Assembly: GCF_021172065.1 (NCBI RefSeq)
Contig: NZ_CP087880.1
Coordinates: 4,750,583 to 4,814,582 of the forward strand
Direction: 5' to 3'
DNA: 64,000 bases
DNA from: Pseudocitrobacter corydidari
GTDB taxonomy: Bacteria; Pseudomonadota; Gammaproteobacteria; Enterobacterales; Enterobacteriaceae
The translations under genes were made by a program, and so were the position numbers. Below, piece by piece: positions 1 through 8,890 of the stretch; position 1 is the first letter of the stretch; every line of letters begins with the position of its first letter. The notes below the pieces were generated by a model that searched no databases, was not told the DNA's origin, and worked only from the letters and a program-made list of their open reading frames with translations.

Positions 1-1822
1 CCATGGACCGGTTGGCCTGAAACGTATCGCCAATCGTATTCACCGCCTGACCGATATTCTGGCTGCTGGCCTGCAGCAGAAAGGGCAGAAACTGCGCTTT
101 ACGCACTTCTTCGATACCCTGTGTGTAGAGGTGGCAGATAAAGCCAGCGTGCTGGCGCGTGCCGAAGCGGCAGAAATCAATCTGCGCAGCGATATCCACA
201 ACGCGGTGGGCATCACGCTTGATGAAACCACCACCCGTGACGATGTACTGAAGCTGTTCAGCGTGATCTTCGGTGACAACCACGGCCTGAATATCGACAC
301 GCTGGATAAAGACGTGGCGCTCGATAGCCGTTCGATCCCGGCGGCGATGCTGCGCGATGACGCGATCCTGACTCATCCGGTGTTTAACCGCTACCACAGC
401 GAAACCGAGATGATGCGCTATATGCACTCGCTGGAGCGTAAAGATCTGGCGCTGAACCAGGCGATGATCCCGCTGGGCTCCTGCACCATGAAACTGAACG
501 CGGCCGCCGAGATGATCCCGATCACCTGGCCTGAATTTGCTGAACTGCACCCGTTCTGCCCGGCAGAGCAGGCGGAAGGGTATCATCAGATGATCGGTCA
601 GCTTTCGGACTGGCTGGTGAAACTGACCGGTTACGACGCGGTTTGCATGCAGCCGAACTCCGGCGCGCAGGGTGAATACGCGGGCCTGCTGGCGATCCGC
701 CACTATCACGAAAGCCGCAATGAAGGCCATCGCGATGTGTGTCTGATCCCGGCATCCGCGCACGGTACTAACCCGGCTTCCGCACAGATGGCGGGTATGC
801 AGGTTGTCGTGGTGGCCTGTGATAAACAGGGCAACATCGACCTGGCGGATCTGCGCGCGAAAGCCGAGCAGCACGGCGAAAGCCTCTCCTGCATCATGGT
901 GACCTACCCGTCCACGCACGGCGTGTATGAAGAGACGATCCGTGAAGTGTGCGAAATCGTGCATCAGTTTGGCGGCCAGGTTTACCTTGATGGCGCGAAC
1001 ATGAACGCACAGGTCGGTATCACCTCGCCGGGCTTTATCGGCGCAGATGTCTCGCACCTTAACCTGCATAAAACCTTCTGCATTCCGCACGGCGGCGGCG
1101 GCCCGGGTATGGGGCCGATTGGCGTGAAAGCGCATCTGGCGCCGTTTGTTCCGGGCCACAGCGTGGTGCAGATTGAAGGCATGCTGACTCGCCAGGGCGC
1201 GGTTTCTGCCGCTCCGTTCGGTAGCGCCTCTATTCTACCAATCAGTTGGATGTACATCCGCATGATGGGCGCAGAAGGGCTGAAGCAGGCAAGCCAGGTG
1301 GCGATTCTGAATGCCAACTACATTGCCAGCCGCCTGAAAGATGCGTTCCCGGTGCTGTATACCGGCCGTGAAGGTCACGTGGCGCACGAATGTATTCTCG
1401 ATATTCGTCCGCTGAAAGAAGAAACCGGCATCAGCGAACTGGATATTGCTAAGCGTCTGATCGACTACGGTTTCCACGCGCCGACCATGTCCTTCCCGGT
1501 TGCGGGTACGCTGATGGTTGAGCCGACGGAATCGGAAAGCAAAGTGGAGCTGGACCGCTTTATCGATGCGATGCTGGCTATCCGTGCGGAAATTGACCGT
1601 GTTAAAGCGGGCGAGTGGACGCTGGAAGATAACCCGCTGGTGAACGCTCCGCACACCCAGAACGAGCTGGTCTCTGAGTGGAATCACGGTTACAGCCGCG
1701 AAGTGGCGGTCTTCCCGGCAGGCGTGGAGAACAAATACTGGCCGACCGTGAAACGTCTGGATGACGTCTATGGTGACCGCAATCTGTTCTGCTCCTGCGT
1801 GCCGATGAGCGAATACCAGTAA
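1..1822 (+). CDS. gcvP: Glycine dehydrogenase (decarboxylating), P-protein; 3' part
   Basis: The reading frame is open from base 2, so the 5' part lies outside the window; about 606 C-terminal residues remain of a protein usually near 957 aa. GcvP is the PLP-dependent P-protein of the glycine cleavage system: it decarboxylates glycine and passes the aminomethyl group to the lipoyl arm of GcvH. The visible part is the C-terminal half, which carries the PLP-binding lysine in the motif NLHKTFCIPHGGGGPG (Lys codon at 1070-1072), with the glycine-rich loop behind it. It ends with TAA and is followed by a strong terminator, as expected for the last gene of gcvTHP. The 131 ATG is internal, not the start. 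Confidence 0.97.
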   Translation, partial: HGPVGLKRIANRIHRLTDILAAGLQQKGQKLRFTHFFDTLCVEVADKASVLARAEAAEINLRSDIHNAVGITLDETTTRDDVLKLFSVIFGDNHGLNIDTLDKDVALDSRSIPAAMLRDDAILTHPVFNRYHSETEMMRYMHSLERKDLALNQAMIPLGSCTMKLNAAAEMIPITWPEFAELHPFCPAEQAEGYHQMIGQLSDWLVKLTGYDAVCMQPNSGAQGEYAGLLAIRHYHESRNEGHRDVCLIPASAHGTNPASAQMAGMQVVVVACDKQGNIDLADLRAKAEQHGESLSCIMVTYPSTHGVYEETIREVCEIVHQFGGQVYLDGANMNAQVGITSPGFIGADVSHLNLHKTFCIPHGGGGPGMGPIGVKAHLAPFVPGHSVVQIEGMLTRQGAVSAAPFGSASILPISWMYIRMMGAEGLKQASQVAILNANYIASRLKDAFPVLYTGREGHVAHECILDIRPLKEETGISELDIAKRLIDYGFHAPTMSFPVAGTLMVEPTESESKVELDRFIDAMLAIRAEIDRVKAGEWTLEDNPLVNAPHTQNELVSEWNHGYSREVAVFPAGVENKYWPTVKRLDDVYGDRNLFCSCVPMSEYQ

Positions 1823-1842
1823 GTTATTCGGCTATGCTTTTA

Positions 1843-1865
1843 AGGGCGCTTCGGCGCCCTTTTTT
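1843..1865 (+). terminator. Rho-independent terminator after gcvP
   Basis: A 7-bp GC-rich stem (AGGGCGC / GCGCCCT) closed by a TTCG tetraloop is followed by a run of five T. It lies 20 nt after the gcvP stop and ends only 13 nt before the ygfF start, so ygfF transcription must begin inside or just after it, or come from read-through. Confidence 0.9.
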
Positions 1866-1878
1866 ATGGGAGAGAGTG

Positions 1879-2622
1879 ATGGGAATTGCACTGGTAACCG
1901 GCGCGAGCCGCGGAATTGGCAGGGCTACTGCGCTGCAACTGGCGCAGGAAGGGTACAGCGTTGCCGTCAACTATCGGCATAACGTGCAGGCGGCAGCCGA
2001 CGTGGTGCGCGAGATAACCGAAGCCGGTGGCGAGGCCTTCGCCCTGCGTGCTGACATCAGCGATGAATCGCAGGTAGTGGCGATGTTTGAGGCTATAGAC
2101 AAGCACAATCAGCCGCTGGTGGCGCTGGTGAACAACGCGGGCATTCTGTTTCAGCAAAGCCGCGTGGAAGCGCTGACGGCAGACCGCATCAACCGCGTGC
2201 TGGCGACCAACGTGACAGGGTTTTTCCTCTGTTGTCGTGAAGCGGTTAAACGGATGGCGCATCAGCATGGCGGCGTGGGCGGGGCAATCGTGAACGTCTC
2301 TTCTGCGGCGGCGCGGTTGGGCGCGCCGGGCGAGTATGTGGATTATGCGGCGTCGAAAGGGGCGGTGGATACCTTAACCACCGGGCTGGCACTGGAAGTC
2401 GCGGCGCAGGGGATTCGGGTAAACGGTGTAAGGCCAGGGTTTATCTACACCGAAATGCACGCCGATGGCGGCGAGCCGGGGCGGGTTGACCGGGTGAAAT
2501 CGGTGTTGCCGATGCAGCGAGGTGGCCAGCCGGAAGAGGTCGCGCAGGCGATTGTCTGGCTGTTAAGCGATAAAGCGTCGTATGTGACGGGGAGTTTCCT
2601 CGAACTGGCGGGCGGGAAGTAG
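1879..2622 (+). CDS. ygfF: SDR-family NAD(P)-dependent oxidoreductase YgfF
   Basis: Short-chain dehydrogenase of 247 aa, the usual YgfF length. The Rossmann dinucleotide motif TGASRGIG lies at residues 7-14, NNAG at 85-88, the catalytic Ser at about 141, and YAASK with Tyr156 and Lys160. The whole protein matches my memory of E. coli YgfF, whose substrate is not well defined (glucose dehydrogenase-like annotations exist). I chose ATG 1879 because it has the Shine-Dalgarno-like GGGAGAGAG upstream and yields the family N-terminus MGIALVTG. A longer frame from 1834 would run through the gcvP terminator hairpin and is rejected. It faces bglA, with a REP element between the two genes. Confidence 0.93.
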   Translation: MGIALVTGASRGIGRATALQLAQEGYSVAVNYRHNVQAAADVVREITEAGGEAFALRADISDESQVVAMFEAIDKHNQPLVALVNNAGILFQQSRVEALTADRINRVLATNVTGFFLCCREAVKRMAHQHGGVGGAIVNVSSAAARLGAPGEYVDYAASKGAVDTLTTGLALEVAAQGIRVNGVRPGFIYTEMHADGGEPGRVDRVKSVLPMQRGGQPEEVAQAIVWLLSDKASYVTGSFLELAGGK

Positions 2623-2628
2623 TTTGTT

Positions 2629-2704
2629 GTCGGGTGGCGGCTGCGCCTTACCCGACCTACACACGAGTCTGTAGGCCGGATAAGGCGTTTACGTCGCTAT
2701 CCGG
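2629..2704. repeat. REP/BIME-type palindromic element between ygfF and bglA
   Basis: Two facing copies of the enterobacterial REP palindrome: the first contains GGCGGCTGCGCCTTACCCGA and the second, inverted, GTAGGCCGGATAAGGCG. They lie between two convergent genes, a typical REP position, where they can protect mRNA 3' ends or bind DNA gyrase. Confidence 0.85.
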
Positions 2705-2709
2705 AAAAA

Positions 2710-4143
2710 TTAAAGCGTCTCGCCGTTGCTGGCAATCACCGCTTTGTACCACGCAAAACTCTTCTTGCGTGAGCGCGACATATCGCCAGTGCCGTCGTCG
2801 TGCTTGTTGACGTAAATAAAACCGTAGCGCTTGCTGTACTGGCCGGTGGTGAACGACACACAGTCGATGCAGCCCCATGGCGTGTAGCCCATTAAATCTA
2901 CGCCATCGTAGGTCACCGCTTTCATCATCTCTTCAACGTGCGCGCGCAGGTAGTCGATGCGATAGTCATCGTTGATGCTGCCGTCTTCTTCCACTTTGTC
3001 GTACGCGCCGAAGCCGTTTTCGACAATAAACAGCGGTTTCTGGTAACGTTCATACAGCTCGCACAGGGAGTAACGCAGACCCACCGGGTCAATCTGCCAG
3101 CCCCAGTCGGACGCCTTCACGTGCGGGTTTGGCACGCTGCCTTCGAAGCCGGAAATAGCATCGCCGCTGCCGCCTTCGGCTTTAACCGCGTTGGTCATGT
3201 AGTAGCTGAAACCGAGATAGTCGCAGGTGCCTTCGCGCAGAATGGCGTCGTCGCCGTCTTCCATTTTGATGGTAAAGCCTCGGCGTTCCCACTCGTTCAG
3301 AACGTAGGACGGGTAGTAGCCGCGCAGTTGAACGTCGGTAAAGACATAACGTTCACGCATCGACTCCTGGGCAAACATCACGTCTTCTGGTTTGCAAGAG
3401 AACGGATAGAGCGCCACCATCGCCAGCATGCAGCCGACTTTCATTTCCGGGTTGATGCGACGCGCCGCTTTCACCGCCAGCGCGCTGGCGACGAACTGGT
3501 GATGCAGCACCTGATACATGGTCTCTTCCGGGTTTTCATGCTCGGTGTAGACCACGCCGGAACAGCAGTAACCGAACAGCGGCGCGCGCCAGTTACGCTG
3601 GTTGTTGATTTCGTTGAAGGTCATCCAGTATTTGACCTTATGCTTGTAGCGCTCGAAGACAACCTCAGAGAAACGCACAAAGAAATCAACCACTTTGCGG
3701 TTGGTCCAGCCGCCGTATTCCTGCACCAGATGCAGCGGCATCTCGAAGTGGGAGAGGGTGATAACCGGTTCGATGTTGTATTTCAGCAGCTCATCGAACA
3801 TGTCGTCGTAGAATTTTAAGCCTTCTTCATTCGGCTGCGTTTCGTCGCCTTTCGGGAAGATTCGCGTCCAGGCGATAGAGGTACGGAAACATTTGAAGCC
3901 CATCTCCGCAAACAGTTTGATGTCTTCTTTGTAATGGCCGTGAAAGTCGATGGCTTCGTGGTTTGGGTAGTATTTCCCCGGCACCACTTCCTGAGTGATT
4001 TCGCGTGGTACGCCGTGTGCGCCGCCGGTCAGCACGTCGCAGATGCTCGGGCCTTTGCCGCCTTTATTCCAGCCGCCTTCAACCTGATGCGCCGCGACCG
4101 CGCCGCCCCATAAAAAATCTTTCGGTAAGGTCAGTTTTTTCAT
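2710..4143 (-). CDS. bglA: 6-phospho-beta-glucosidase BglA (GH1)
   Basis: Cytoplasmic GH1 enzyme of about 477 aa that hydrolyses phosphorylated beta-glucosides (such as arbutin-6-phosphate) taken up by PTS permeases. The acid/base Glu lies in TFNEIN (about residue 175) and the nucleophile Glu in VENGFG (about residue 375). Sequence along its full length is close to E. coli BglA. ATG 4143 gives the family start MKKLTLPKDFLW; a GTG at 4158 adds five codons and cannot be excluded. Unlike E. coli, an RpiR-family regulator gene lies immediately upstream on the same strand, with inverted repeats between the two, suggesting local control. Confidence 0.96.
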   Translation of the reverse strand: MKKLTLPKDFLWGGAVAAHQVEGGWNKGGKGPSICDVLTGGAHGVPREITQEVVPGKYYPNHEAIDFHGHYKEDIKLFAEMGFKCFRTSIAWTRIFPKGDETQPNEEGLKFYDDMFDELLKYNIEPVITLSHFEMPLHLVQEYGGWTNRKVVDFFVRFSEVVFERYKHKVKYWMTFNEINNQRNWRAPLFGYCCSGVVYTEHENPEETMYQVLHHQFVASALAVKAARRINPEMKVGCMLAMVALYPFSCKPEDVMFAQESMRERYVFTDVQLRGYYPSYVLNEWERRGFTIKMEDGDDAILREGTCDYLGFSYYMTNAVKAEGGSGDAISGFEGSVPNPHVKASDWGWQIDPVGLRYSLCELYERYQKPLFIVENGFGAYDKVEEDGSINDDYRIDYLRAHVEEMMKAVTYDGVDLMGYTPWGCIDCVSFTTGQYSKRYGFIYVNKHDDGTGDMSRSRKKSFAWYKAVIASNGETL

Positions 4144-4203
4144 TGTTGCTATACTCACTCGTTAATGCAATTAAGGTGAGTCTAACAAAGGGTATCGAAA
4201 AGT

Positions 4204-4235
4204 CACGATATAACAAATATCGTGCCATGTTATAT
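4204..4235. promoter_or_regulatory. Overlapping inverted repeats upstream of bglA (possible RpiR operator)
   Basis: Two nested perfect 8-bp inverted repeats: CACGATAT (4204-4211) with ATATCGTG (4217-4224), spacer 5; and ATATAACA (4208-4215) with TGTTATAT (4228-4235), spacer 12. They lie 61 bp and more upstream of the bglA start and downstream of the RpiR-type gene. Operator function is inferred from position and symmetry only. Confidence 0.5.
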
Positions 4236-4261
4236 GTTACATCGAAAAAACACCCTGTATT

Positions 4262-5020
4262 TTATGCTAATTTCTTCGCCAGTTTACGGCCCAGAGATTC
4301 CAGAATATAAACGACCGGGATCTGCGTCGTAATATCATAGACCCCCGCAATACGCGTTTGCGGAAAATGCCAGGAGAGATTAAAGTCAGCGAGCTTCGCC
4401 AGACGGGAATGTTCGTGGCTGGTTATTGACATCACCTTGCAGCGATGCAGACTGAACTGGCTGGCAAAGCGCAGGATCTCTTCCGTTTCACCGGAAACTG
4501 AAAGCACAATTGCCAGCGCGTTTTTGGCCATGTCGTTGGTTACCGGGAAATAGGGATCATCAATGTGATTACTGAATTTACCGATATTCGAGAAAAAGCG
4601 CGCGCCATATTTCGCCAGCGAGCCCGAAGTGCCCGCGCCGACGAAAATAATACGTTCCGAAGATAATATAATATCGACGGCGTCATCGAGTAATGTATCA
4701 AATTCGTCATTGTTGACGCTTTTAAAAAAACTGATAATTTCGCTGGCACCGAAATTAGCTTGTTGCGGCTCGTTCTGCGCCAGATACAATTTAAAACGCA
4801 CCCGAAATTCGGAGTAGCCATCGCAGTTGAGCTTGCGACAGAAACGCATCACCGTGGTGGTGGAGACCCCTGCCGCATCGGCCAGTTCGCGAATGGTCAT
4901 GTACATCACTTTGTCGCGGTTTTTGATAACGTAGTGATAGACCATCATCTCAAGATTATTGAGGCTGGCAACGGCGGTGTGGGTAAACATGCTCACGGTG
5001 GCGATACTCGTAAAATTCAT
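4262..5020 (-). CDS. MurR/RpiR-family transcriptional regulator
   Basis: About 252 aa. The N-terminal HTH_6 domain (roughly residues 10-85) contains the helix-turn-helix around IRELADAAGVSTTTVMRF. A C-terminal SIS sugar-phosphate binding domain (about 100-240) begins with IIFVGAGTSG. RpiR proteins usually sense phosphosugars. Its place directly upstream of bglA on the same strand suggests it responds to a phospho-beta-glucoside; this is inference. The start is uncertain: ATG 5020 has AAGG in front, ATG 4990 would give the more usual family N-terminus, and the open frame extends to 5137 across yqfB, which I reject. The gene is divergent from yqfB with at most about 50 bp between starts, so the promoters must overlap coding sequence. 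Confidence 0.85.
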   Translation of the reverse strand: MNFTSIATVSMFTHTAVASLNNLEMMVYHYVIKNRDKVMYMTIRELADAAGVSTTTVMRFCRKLNCDGYSEFRVRFKLYLAQNEPQQANFGASEIISFFKSVNNDEFDTLLDDAVDIILSSERIIFVGAGTSGSLAKYGARFFSNIGKFSNHIDDPYFPVTNDMAKNALAIVLSVSGETEEILRFASQFSLHRCKVMSITSHEHSRLAKLADFNLSWHFPQTRIAGVYDITTQIPVVYILESLGRKLAKKLA

Positions 5021-5041
5021 AGACCTTAAAGGAATAGTACC

Positions 5042-5374
5042 ATGCAGCCCAACGACATCACTTTTTTTCGCCGTTTTCAGGACGATATTCTGGCAGGGCG
5101 GAAAACCATTACCCTGCGTGACGATGCGGAGTCCCATTTTAAGGCCGGAGATATTTTACGCGTCGGGCGATATGAAGACGATGGCTACTTCTGCACCATC
5201 GAAGTGCTGTCCACCTCGCGCATTACGCTTGATACGTTAACGGAGTGGCACGCGCAGCAGGAGAACATGACGCTCGCCGAACTGCGTCGGGTGATCACCG
5301 ACATTTACCCAGGCCAAACGGCGTATCACGTGATTGAGTTCAAATATCTTCATAAAAATGATGAACAAGTGTGA
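5042..5374 (+). CDS. yqfB: N4-acetylcytidine amidohydrolase YqfB (ASCH domain)
   Basis: Small ASCH-domain protein of 110 aa, a few residues longer at the C-terminus than E. coli YqfB (103 aa). YqfB hydrolyses N4-acetylcytidine to cytidine and acetate. The catalytic residues reported for the family, Lys21, Thr24 and Glu74, are all present at exactly these positions (GRKTIT and QQENMT contexts). The start ATG is preceded by AAAGGA at suitable spacing. It is divergent from the RpiR-type gene and transcribed towards trhA, with a 142-bp AT-rich gap before trhA. Confidence 0.93.
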   Translation: MQPNDITFFRRFQDDILAGRKTITLRDDAESHFKAGDILRVGRYEDDGYFCTIEVLSTSRITLDTLTEWHAQQENMTLAELRRVITDIYPGQTAYHVIEFKYLHKNDEQV

Positions 5375-5516
5375 GGTGAATGATGTTTATAACCTTATGA
5401 TTTTTATTGATTTACAAAATTACACCTTTTTATTTTAGCTAACAGGTGTTCACTGGAATCATTCTCAGTTACGCTAGGAGCGTTTAACAGATTGTGTTGT
5501 TCACCCGGAGTACGTA

Positions 5517-6176
5517 ATGGACCAGAAGCCGCTCATTAAACAGGGTTATTCGTTGGCAGAGGAAGTTGCCAACAGCATCAGCCATGGAGTGGGTTTTGTA
5601 TTTGGTATTGTGGGGCTGGTTCTGCTGCTGGTTCAGGCGGTGGACACCAACGCCAGCGCAATGGCAATCACCAGCTATAGCCTTTATGGCGGCAGCATGA
5701 TTTTGCTGTTCCTTGCCTCGACGCTGTATCACGCCATTCCACATCAGCGAGCCAAAATCTGGCTGAAGAAATTTGACCACTGCGCTATCTATTTGCTGAT
5801 TGCGGGGACCTATACGCCATTTTTGCTGGTGGGCCTGGATTCACCGCTGGCGCGTGGGTTGATGATTGTTATCTGGAGCCTGGCGCTGCTGGGTATTCTG
5901 TTTAAGCTCACCATCGCGCACCGCTTCAAGGTGCTATCGCTGGTCACCTATCTGACGATGGGCTGGCTGTCGTTGATCGTGGTATATCAACTGGCGATTA
6001 AGCTGGCGATTGGCGGAGTAACGCTACTGGCGGTCGGCGGGGTAGTGTATTCGCTGGGCGTGATTTTCTACGTCTGCAAACGCATTCCTTACAACCATGC
6101 TATCTGGCACGGCTTTGTACTGGGCGGCAGCGTGTGCCACTTCCTGGCAATTTATCTTTATGTTGGGCAGGCGTGA
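5517..6176 (+). CDS. trhA: Hemolysin III/PAQR-family inner-membrane protein TrhA
   Basis: 219 aa with about seven hydrophobic segments, close to E. coli YqfA/TrhA. The hemolysin III/PAQR signature is visible: an early acidic-histidine region (NSISHGVGF), STLYHAIPH in the second segment, and a late histidine (HGFVLGGSVCHF), residues that bind metal in the family. In E. coli TrhA is linked to membrane-lipid and energy homeostasis. ATG 5517 has GGAG upstream. The gene is monocistronic and ends close to a GC-rich hairpin. Confidence 0.93.
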   Translation: MDQKPLIKQGYSLAEEVANSISHGVGFVFGIVGLVLLLVQAVDTNASAMAITSYSLYGGSMILLFLASTLYHAIPHQRAKIWLKKFDHCAIYLLIAGTYTPFLLVGLDSPLARGLMIVIWSLALLGILFKLTIAHRFKVLSLVTYLTMGWLSLIVVYQLAIKLAIGGVTLLAVGGVVYSLGVIFYVCKRIPYNHAIWHGFVLGGSVCHFLAIYLYVGQA

Positions 6177-6182
6177 TAATTT

Positions 6183-6206
6183 CCCCCAGCCGTGTCAGGC
6201 TGGGGG
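6183..6206. terminator. GC-rich hairpin between trhA and the convergent minus-strand gene
   Basis: A perfect 9-bp stem (CCCCCAGCC / GGCTGGGGG) with a 6-nt loop follows the trhA stop. There is no good T-run on either strand, so intrinsic termination would be weak; it may serve as an mRNA 3' barrier for both convergent genes. Confidence 0.5.
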
Positions 6207-6395
6207 GTAATCGTTCTGGCAGTTCTCAAGCAAAATCCACATATTTGGCTCATCATAACCTGCAATCGTGCCGAGAATGTTTGCTCCTGGCCCTAAACTG
6301 ACACTGTGTAAATAGGGCGTATTTATATTGGCACAGAATAAACGATAACCCCCTGATAGATTTGTTAATGCGACGTATCTGGCCAATGCCAGCAT
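6195..6395 (-). CDS. Possible small ORF overlapping the end of the preceding gene
   Basis: A 66-codon frame begins inside the last 31 nt of the preceding minus-strand gene, in another frame, and runs into the trhA-side hairpin. The composition is protein-like, but I recognise no domain and see no clear ribosome site. It could be a real overlapping gene, the displaced C-terminus of its neighbour after a frameshift, or chance. Confidence 0.2.
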   Translation of the reverse strand: MLALARYVALTNLSGGYRLFCANINTPYLHSVSLGPGANILGTIAGYDEPNMWILLENCQNDYPPA

Positions 6396-7636
6396 AAAAT
6401 CCCTTCGTTACTTATCTGCGCCAGTTCGCGGCGCCAGGGGTGAGTGAATGTCGGTGAAAATCCGGCAATTAAACTTGCCCGTGATCCTTGTTCTATATTC
6501 CAGACAGACAGTCCTTCCGCATTGGCTGAAAACAGATGCACGCCATCGGAAAAAAATCGTCCACCAGCTCCCGCAATGGGCGTAATCTCGTCAGAGGAAA
6601 TATGACAAAGAAAGGCAACCTGGTTTTTTGCGGATGCTTTGTTGGAAAGAAGCACCTGAATGACGAATTGCTCATCATTTATCCAGCTAATGCCAATATC
6701 CCAGTCTTCCCGCTGGAGGGGAAAATTTTGCGTCCTGACTTTATCTTCAGTTTCCCAGACGTTACCAGAAAGCCAATTCTCTGGTTCGAAATGCGCAAGC
6801 ACGCCAACGGGACTCCATACCCAGCCATCATCAAGCACCCTGGTACCTGATGGTGAGAGATAAAGGCCGCCGTGAAAATAATCGAGATCATGCGATGATT
6901 GTTCTTCACCGCTCTGGTCGTCTGTCGGGCCCCGCGCAGTCAGCAAACGACCCGTTTCAGGATCGGAGGCATCCAGACGGTTCCATGCTGTGCGGTGAAT
7001 TATCACGGGGCGTTTATTATGAATAATAAAACTTAGCGAGAAGGGCACGGTTTTCGGGTGATAGTCTCCACCATCCAGCGTCATAGTGATGCGCTTTTCC
7101 AGCAGATCGACCACTACGCCGTGGCGCCCATAATCATGAACTAATGCCGCGAAACGCCCGGAAGGATCGCAATGCAGGCGGGGCGTAAGATGCCGATTGC
7201 ACCATGCCTCGTCCGTTTCTTCAGGTAGCGAGACTGACATCAACGTTTTTCGAACCCCGGTGTTCGGGTCGAAAACAGCCAGCTCGTGAGAGGCACTGTA
7301 GAGCAACCAGCGCCTGTCCGGCAGTGCAGTCATGGTTAACACGGGCGTTCCGGGAAGTTCTATAAAGCGAACAGGAGGTAAATGAGATACAGGGCATTCC
7401 TGAACAGTGACTTCACCAGAAACACCGTCAAGATACCCTTCCTGATTGATTAACTTAAGCTCATCCAGCCCGATACGCCTGACATTTAATTTTACGCCTT
7501 TGTGGGTGACGTCTTTACGGCACGCCTCACAGAGAAGAAAAGACTCAGGGCCCTTTCCGGTAAAGTACCAATAATAATCGCTTTCGGGATTTGCGAGTAA
7601 ATGTTCGCATGCGCTAACGTCACCATTATCGTCCAT
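6365..7636 (-). CDS. Uncharacterised protein, possible beta-propeller (WD40-like repeats)
   Basis: 423 aa, not recognised as a named family. The N-terminus has Cys residues spaced like a small metal site (CEHLL at about 10 and CEACRKD at about 36). From about residue 95 there are repeated short beta-strand motifs of the type RRWLLYSASHELAVFDPNTG, with later LHCDPSGRFAALVHDYG, LSPSGTRVLDDGWVW and FSANAEGLSVWNI, which suggest a beta-propeller. ATG 7636 is preceded by AAGGA; a TTG two codons earlier is less likely. It lies 26 bp after ygfZ on the same strand and may be cotranscribed. E. coli K-12 has no gene here, and the DNA is less GC-rich than its neighbours, so it may have been acquired. Confidence 0.7.
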   Translation of the reverse strand: MDDNGDVSACEHLLANPESDYYWYFTGKGPESFLLCEACRKDVTHKGVKLNVRRIGLDELKLINQEGYLDGVSGEVTVQECPVSHLPPVRFIELPGTPVLTMTALPDRRWLLYSASHELAVFDPNTGVRKTLMSVSLPEETDEAWCNRHLTPRLHCDPSGRFAALVHDYGRHGVVVDLLEKRITMTLDGGDYHPKTVPFSLSFIIHNKRPVIIHRTAWNRLDASDPETGRLLTARGPTDDQSGEEQSSHDLDYFHGGLYLSPSGTRVLDDGWVWSPVGVLAHFEPENWLSGNVWETEDKVRTQNFPLQREDWDIGISWINDEQFVIQVLLSNKASAKNQVAFLCHISSDEITPIAGAGGRFFSDGVHLFSANAEGLSVWNIEQGSRASLIAGFSPTFTHPWRRELAQISNEGILCWHWPDTSH

Positions 7637-7662
7637 GATCAATTTTCCTTTGGTTGTTAACG

Positions 7663-8643
7663 CTACTCTTCCAGCGAATACGGCAGCGGCTCAATGCTCA
7701 ATGTATTGGCATCGTCGCGCACGCGGAAGATGCTGTCCGGTTCCATATCGTTATTCATCACCGCCTGCACTAGCAGTCGGCCATCGTCGAGCTGTACTGC
7801 GGCTAAAACGGTACCGGTACGACGCCAGTTCTCGCCCATCTTCAGTTCCAGGTCTTCCCCGGCTTCCGGTACGCGGCTGGCCGTTCCCGCCAGGGACCAC
7901 AACGCACGTTTGTTGGCGCCACGGAATTTGGCGCGCGCCACCATCTCCTGCCCGGTGTAACAGCCTTTCTTAAAGCTGATACCGCCCAGCGCCTGAATGT
8001 TGGTGGCCTGCGGAATAAACTGCCCGCTGTTGGCTTCATCGATAACCGGCAGGCCCGCTTCAATGTTCAGCGCCAGCCACTGCTGACTGTTGTTGAGCTG
8101 CGCTTCGCCGCGCAGGGCATCGGTCACTCGCGTAGCGGTGGCTTCGTCGGTGACCAGCAGGAAACGCTCGTCCGGGTGGGCAAACCACAACAGTGAGGTT
8201 TCGCCTTCCTGCACCAGTGGTTTGTCGGCATCCGGCAGTTCAGCAAACAGATTCGCCAGCGCCGCACGCGCCTGGAAGCCCGCTACACCAAGCAGCACCA
8301 GCGCATCGTTCGGCTCGATAACCACTTTGGAGAACACCGCGTACTTTTTCAGCTGCGTCAGTTGTGCGTCGCGCAGGCTACGGCGTTCGATCCAGGCGAA
8401 ACCTTCGTTACGGCGAAACAGGCGCAGGTTGCTCCACATCTTGCCTTTAGCATCGCAATGGGCCGCTAACAGATGCTGATTGGCGCCCAGTTCCGCGACA
8501 TCGGCGGTAACCTGGCCTTGCAGATACTTTTCACTGTCGGCACCGGTAAGGGTCGCCAGCGCCCAGTCATCAAGTGTCATAAGCGTCAGCGGTAAACGCG
8601 CAGAAGCGGAAGGCTGACGAGGAGGAAAAGGTGTAAAAGCCAT
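7663..8643 (-). CDS. ygfZ: tRNA-modifying/Fe-S cluster repair protein YgfZ
   Basis: Folate-binding, GcvT-like protein of 326 aa, the normal length. It supports assembly or repair of certain Fe-S enzymes such as MiaB. The family signature KGCYTGQE, with the functionally required Cys, is intact at about residues 226-233. The start at 8643 gives the family N-terminus. It is divergent from sdhE with a 247-bp gap, and the propeller-like gene follows closely downstream. Confidence 0.96.
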   Translation of the reverse strand: MAFTPFPPRQPSASARLPLTLMTLDDWALATLTGADSEKYLQGQVTADVAELGANQHLLAAHCDAKGKMWSNLRLFRRNEGFAWIERRSLRDAQLTQLKKYAVFSKVVIEPNDALVLLGVAGFQARAALANLFAELPDADKPLVQEGETSLLWFAHPDERFLLVTDEATATRVTDALRGEAQLNNSQQWLALNIEAGLPVIDEANSGQFIPQATNIQALGGISFKKGCYTGQEMVARAKFRGANKRALWSLAGTASRVPEAGEDLELKMGENWRRTGTVLAAVQLDDGRLLVQAVMNNDMEPDSIFRVRDDANTLSIEPLPYSLEE

Positions 8644-8890
8644 AGTGATGTCCTGAATTGCTTAACGCACGGGTAGATAACTCATGGTAAAAGAGATGGT
8701 CATCAATGCAAGTGCTTTCAACAGCCGATTCGTGCCCTGATGCGCGGTTTGCGATAAGGTACGCAGGCAACCTGAAAATCCATTTTGTTTACGTGGGTTT
8801 TCTGAATGTTGCCCGCGATTAACGAGATTGCTGTAAAGTAAGTGCAAAAAACACGTTAAACTAATGACATCGTTATGCTGGAAGGAAATT

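Noticed and set aside
2938..3819. A 293-codon open frame antisense to bglA
   Set aside because: Fully inside the conserved GH1 gene with shadow-type composition and no ribosome site.
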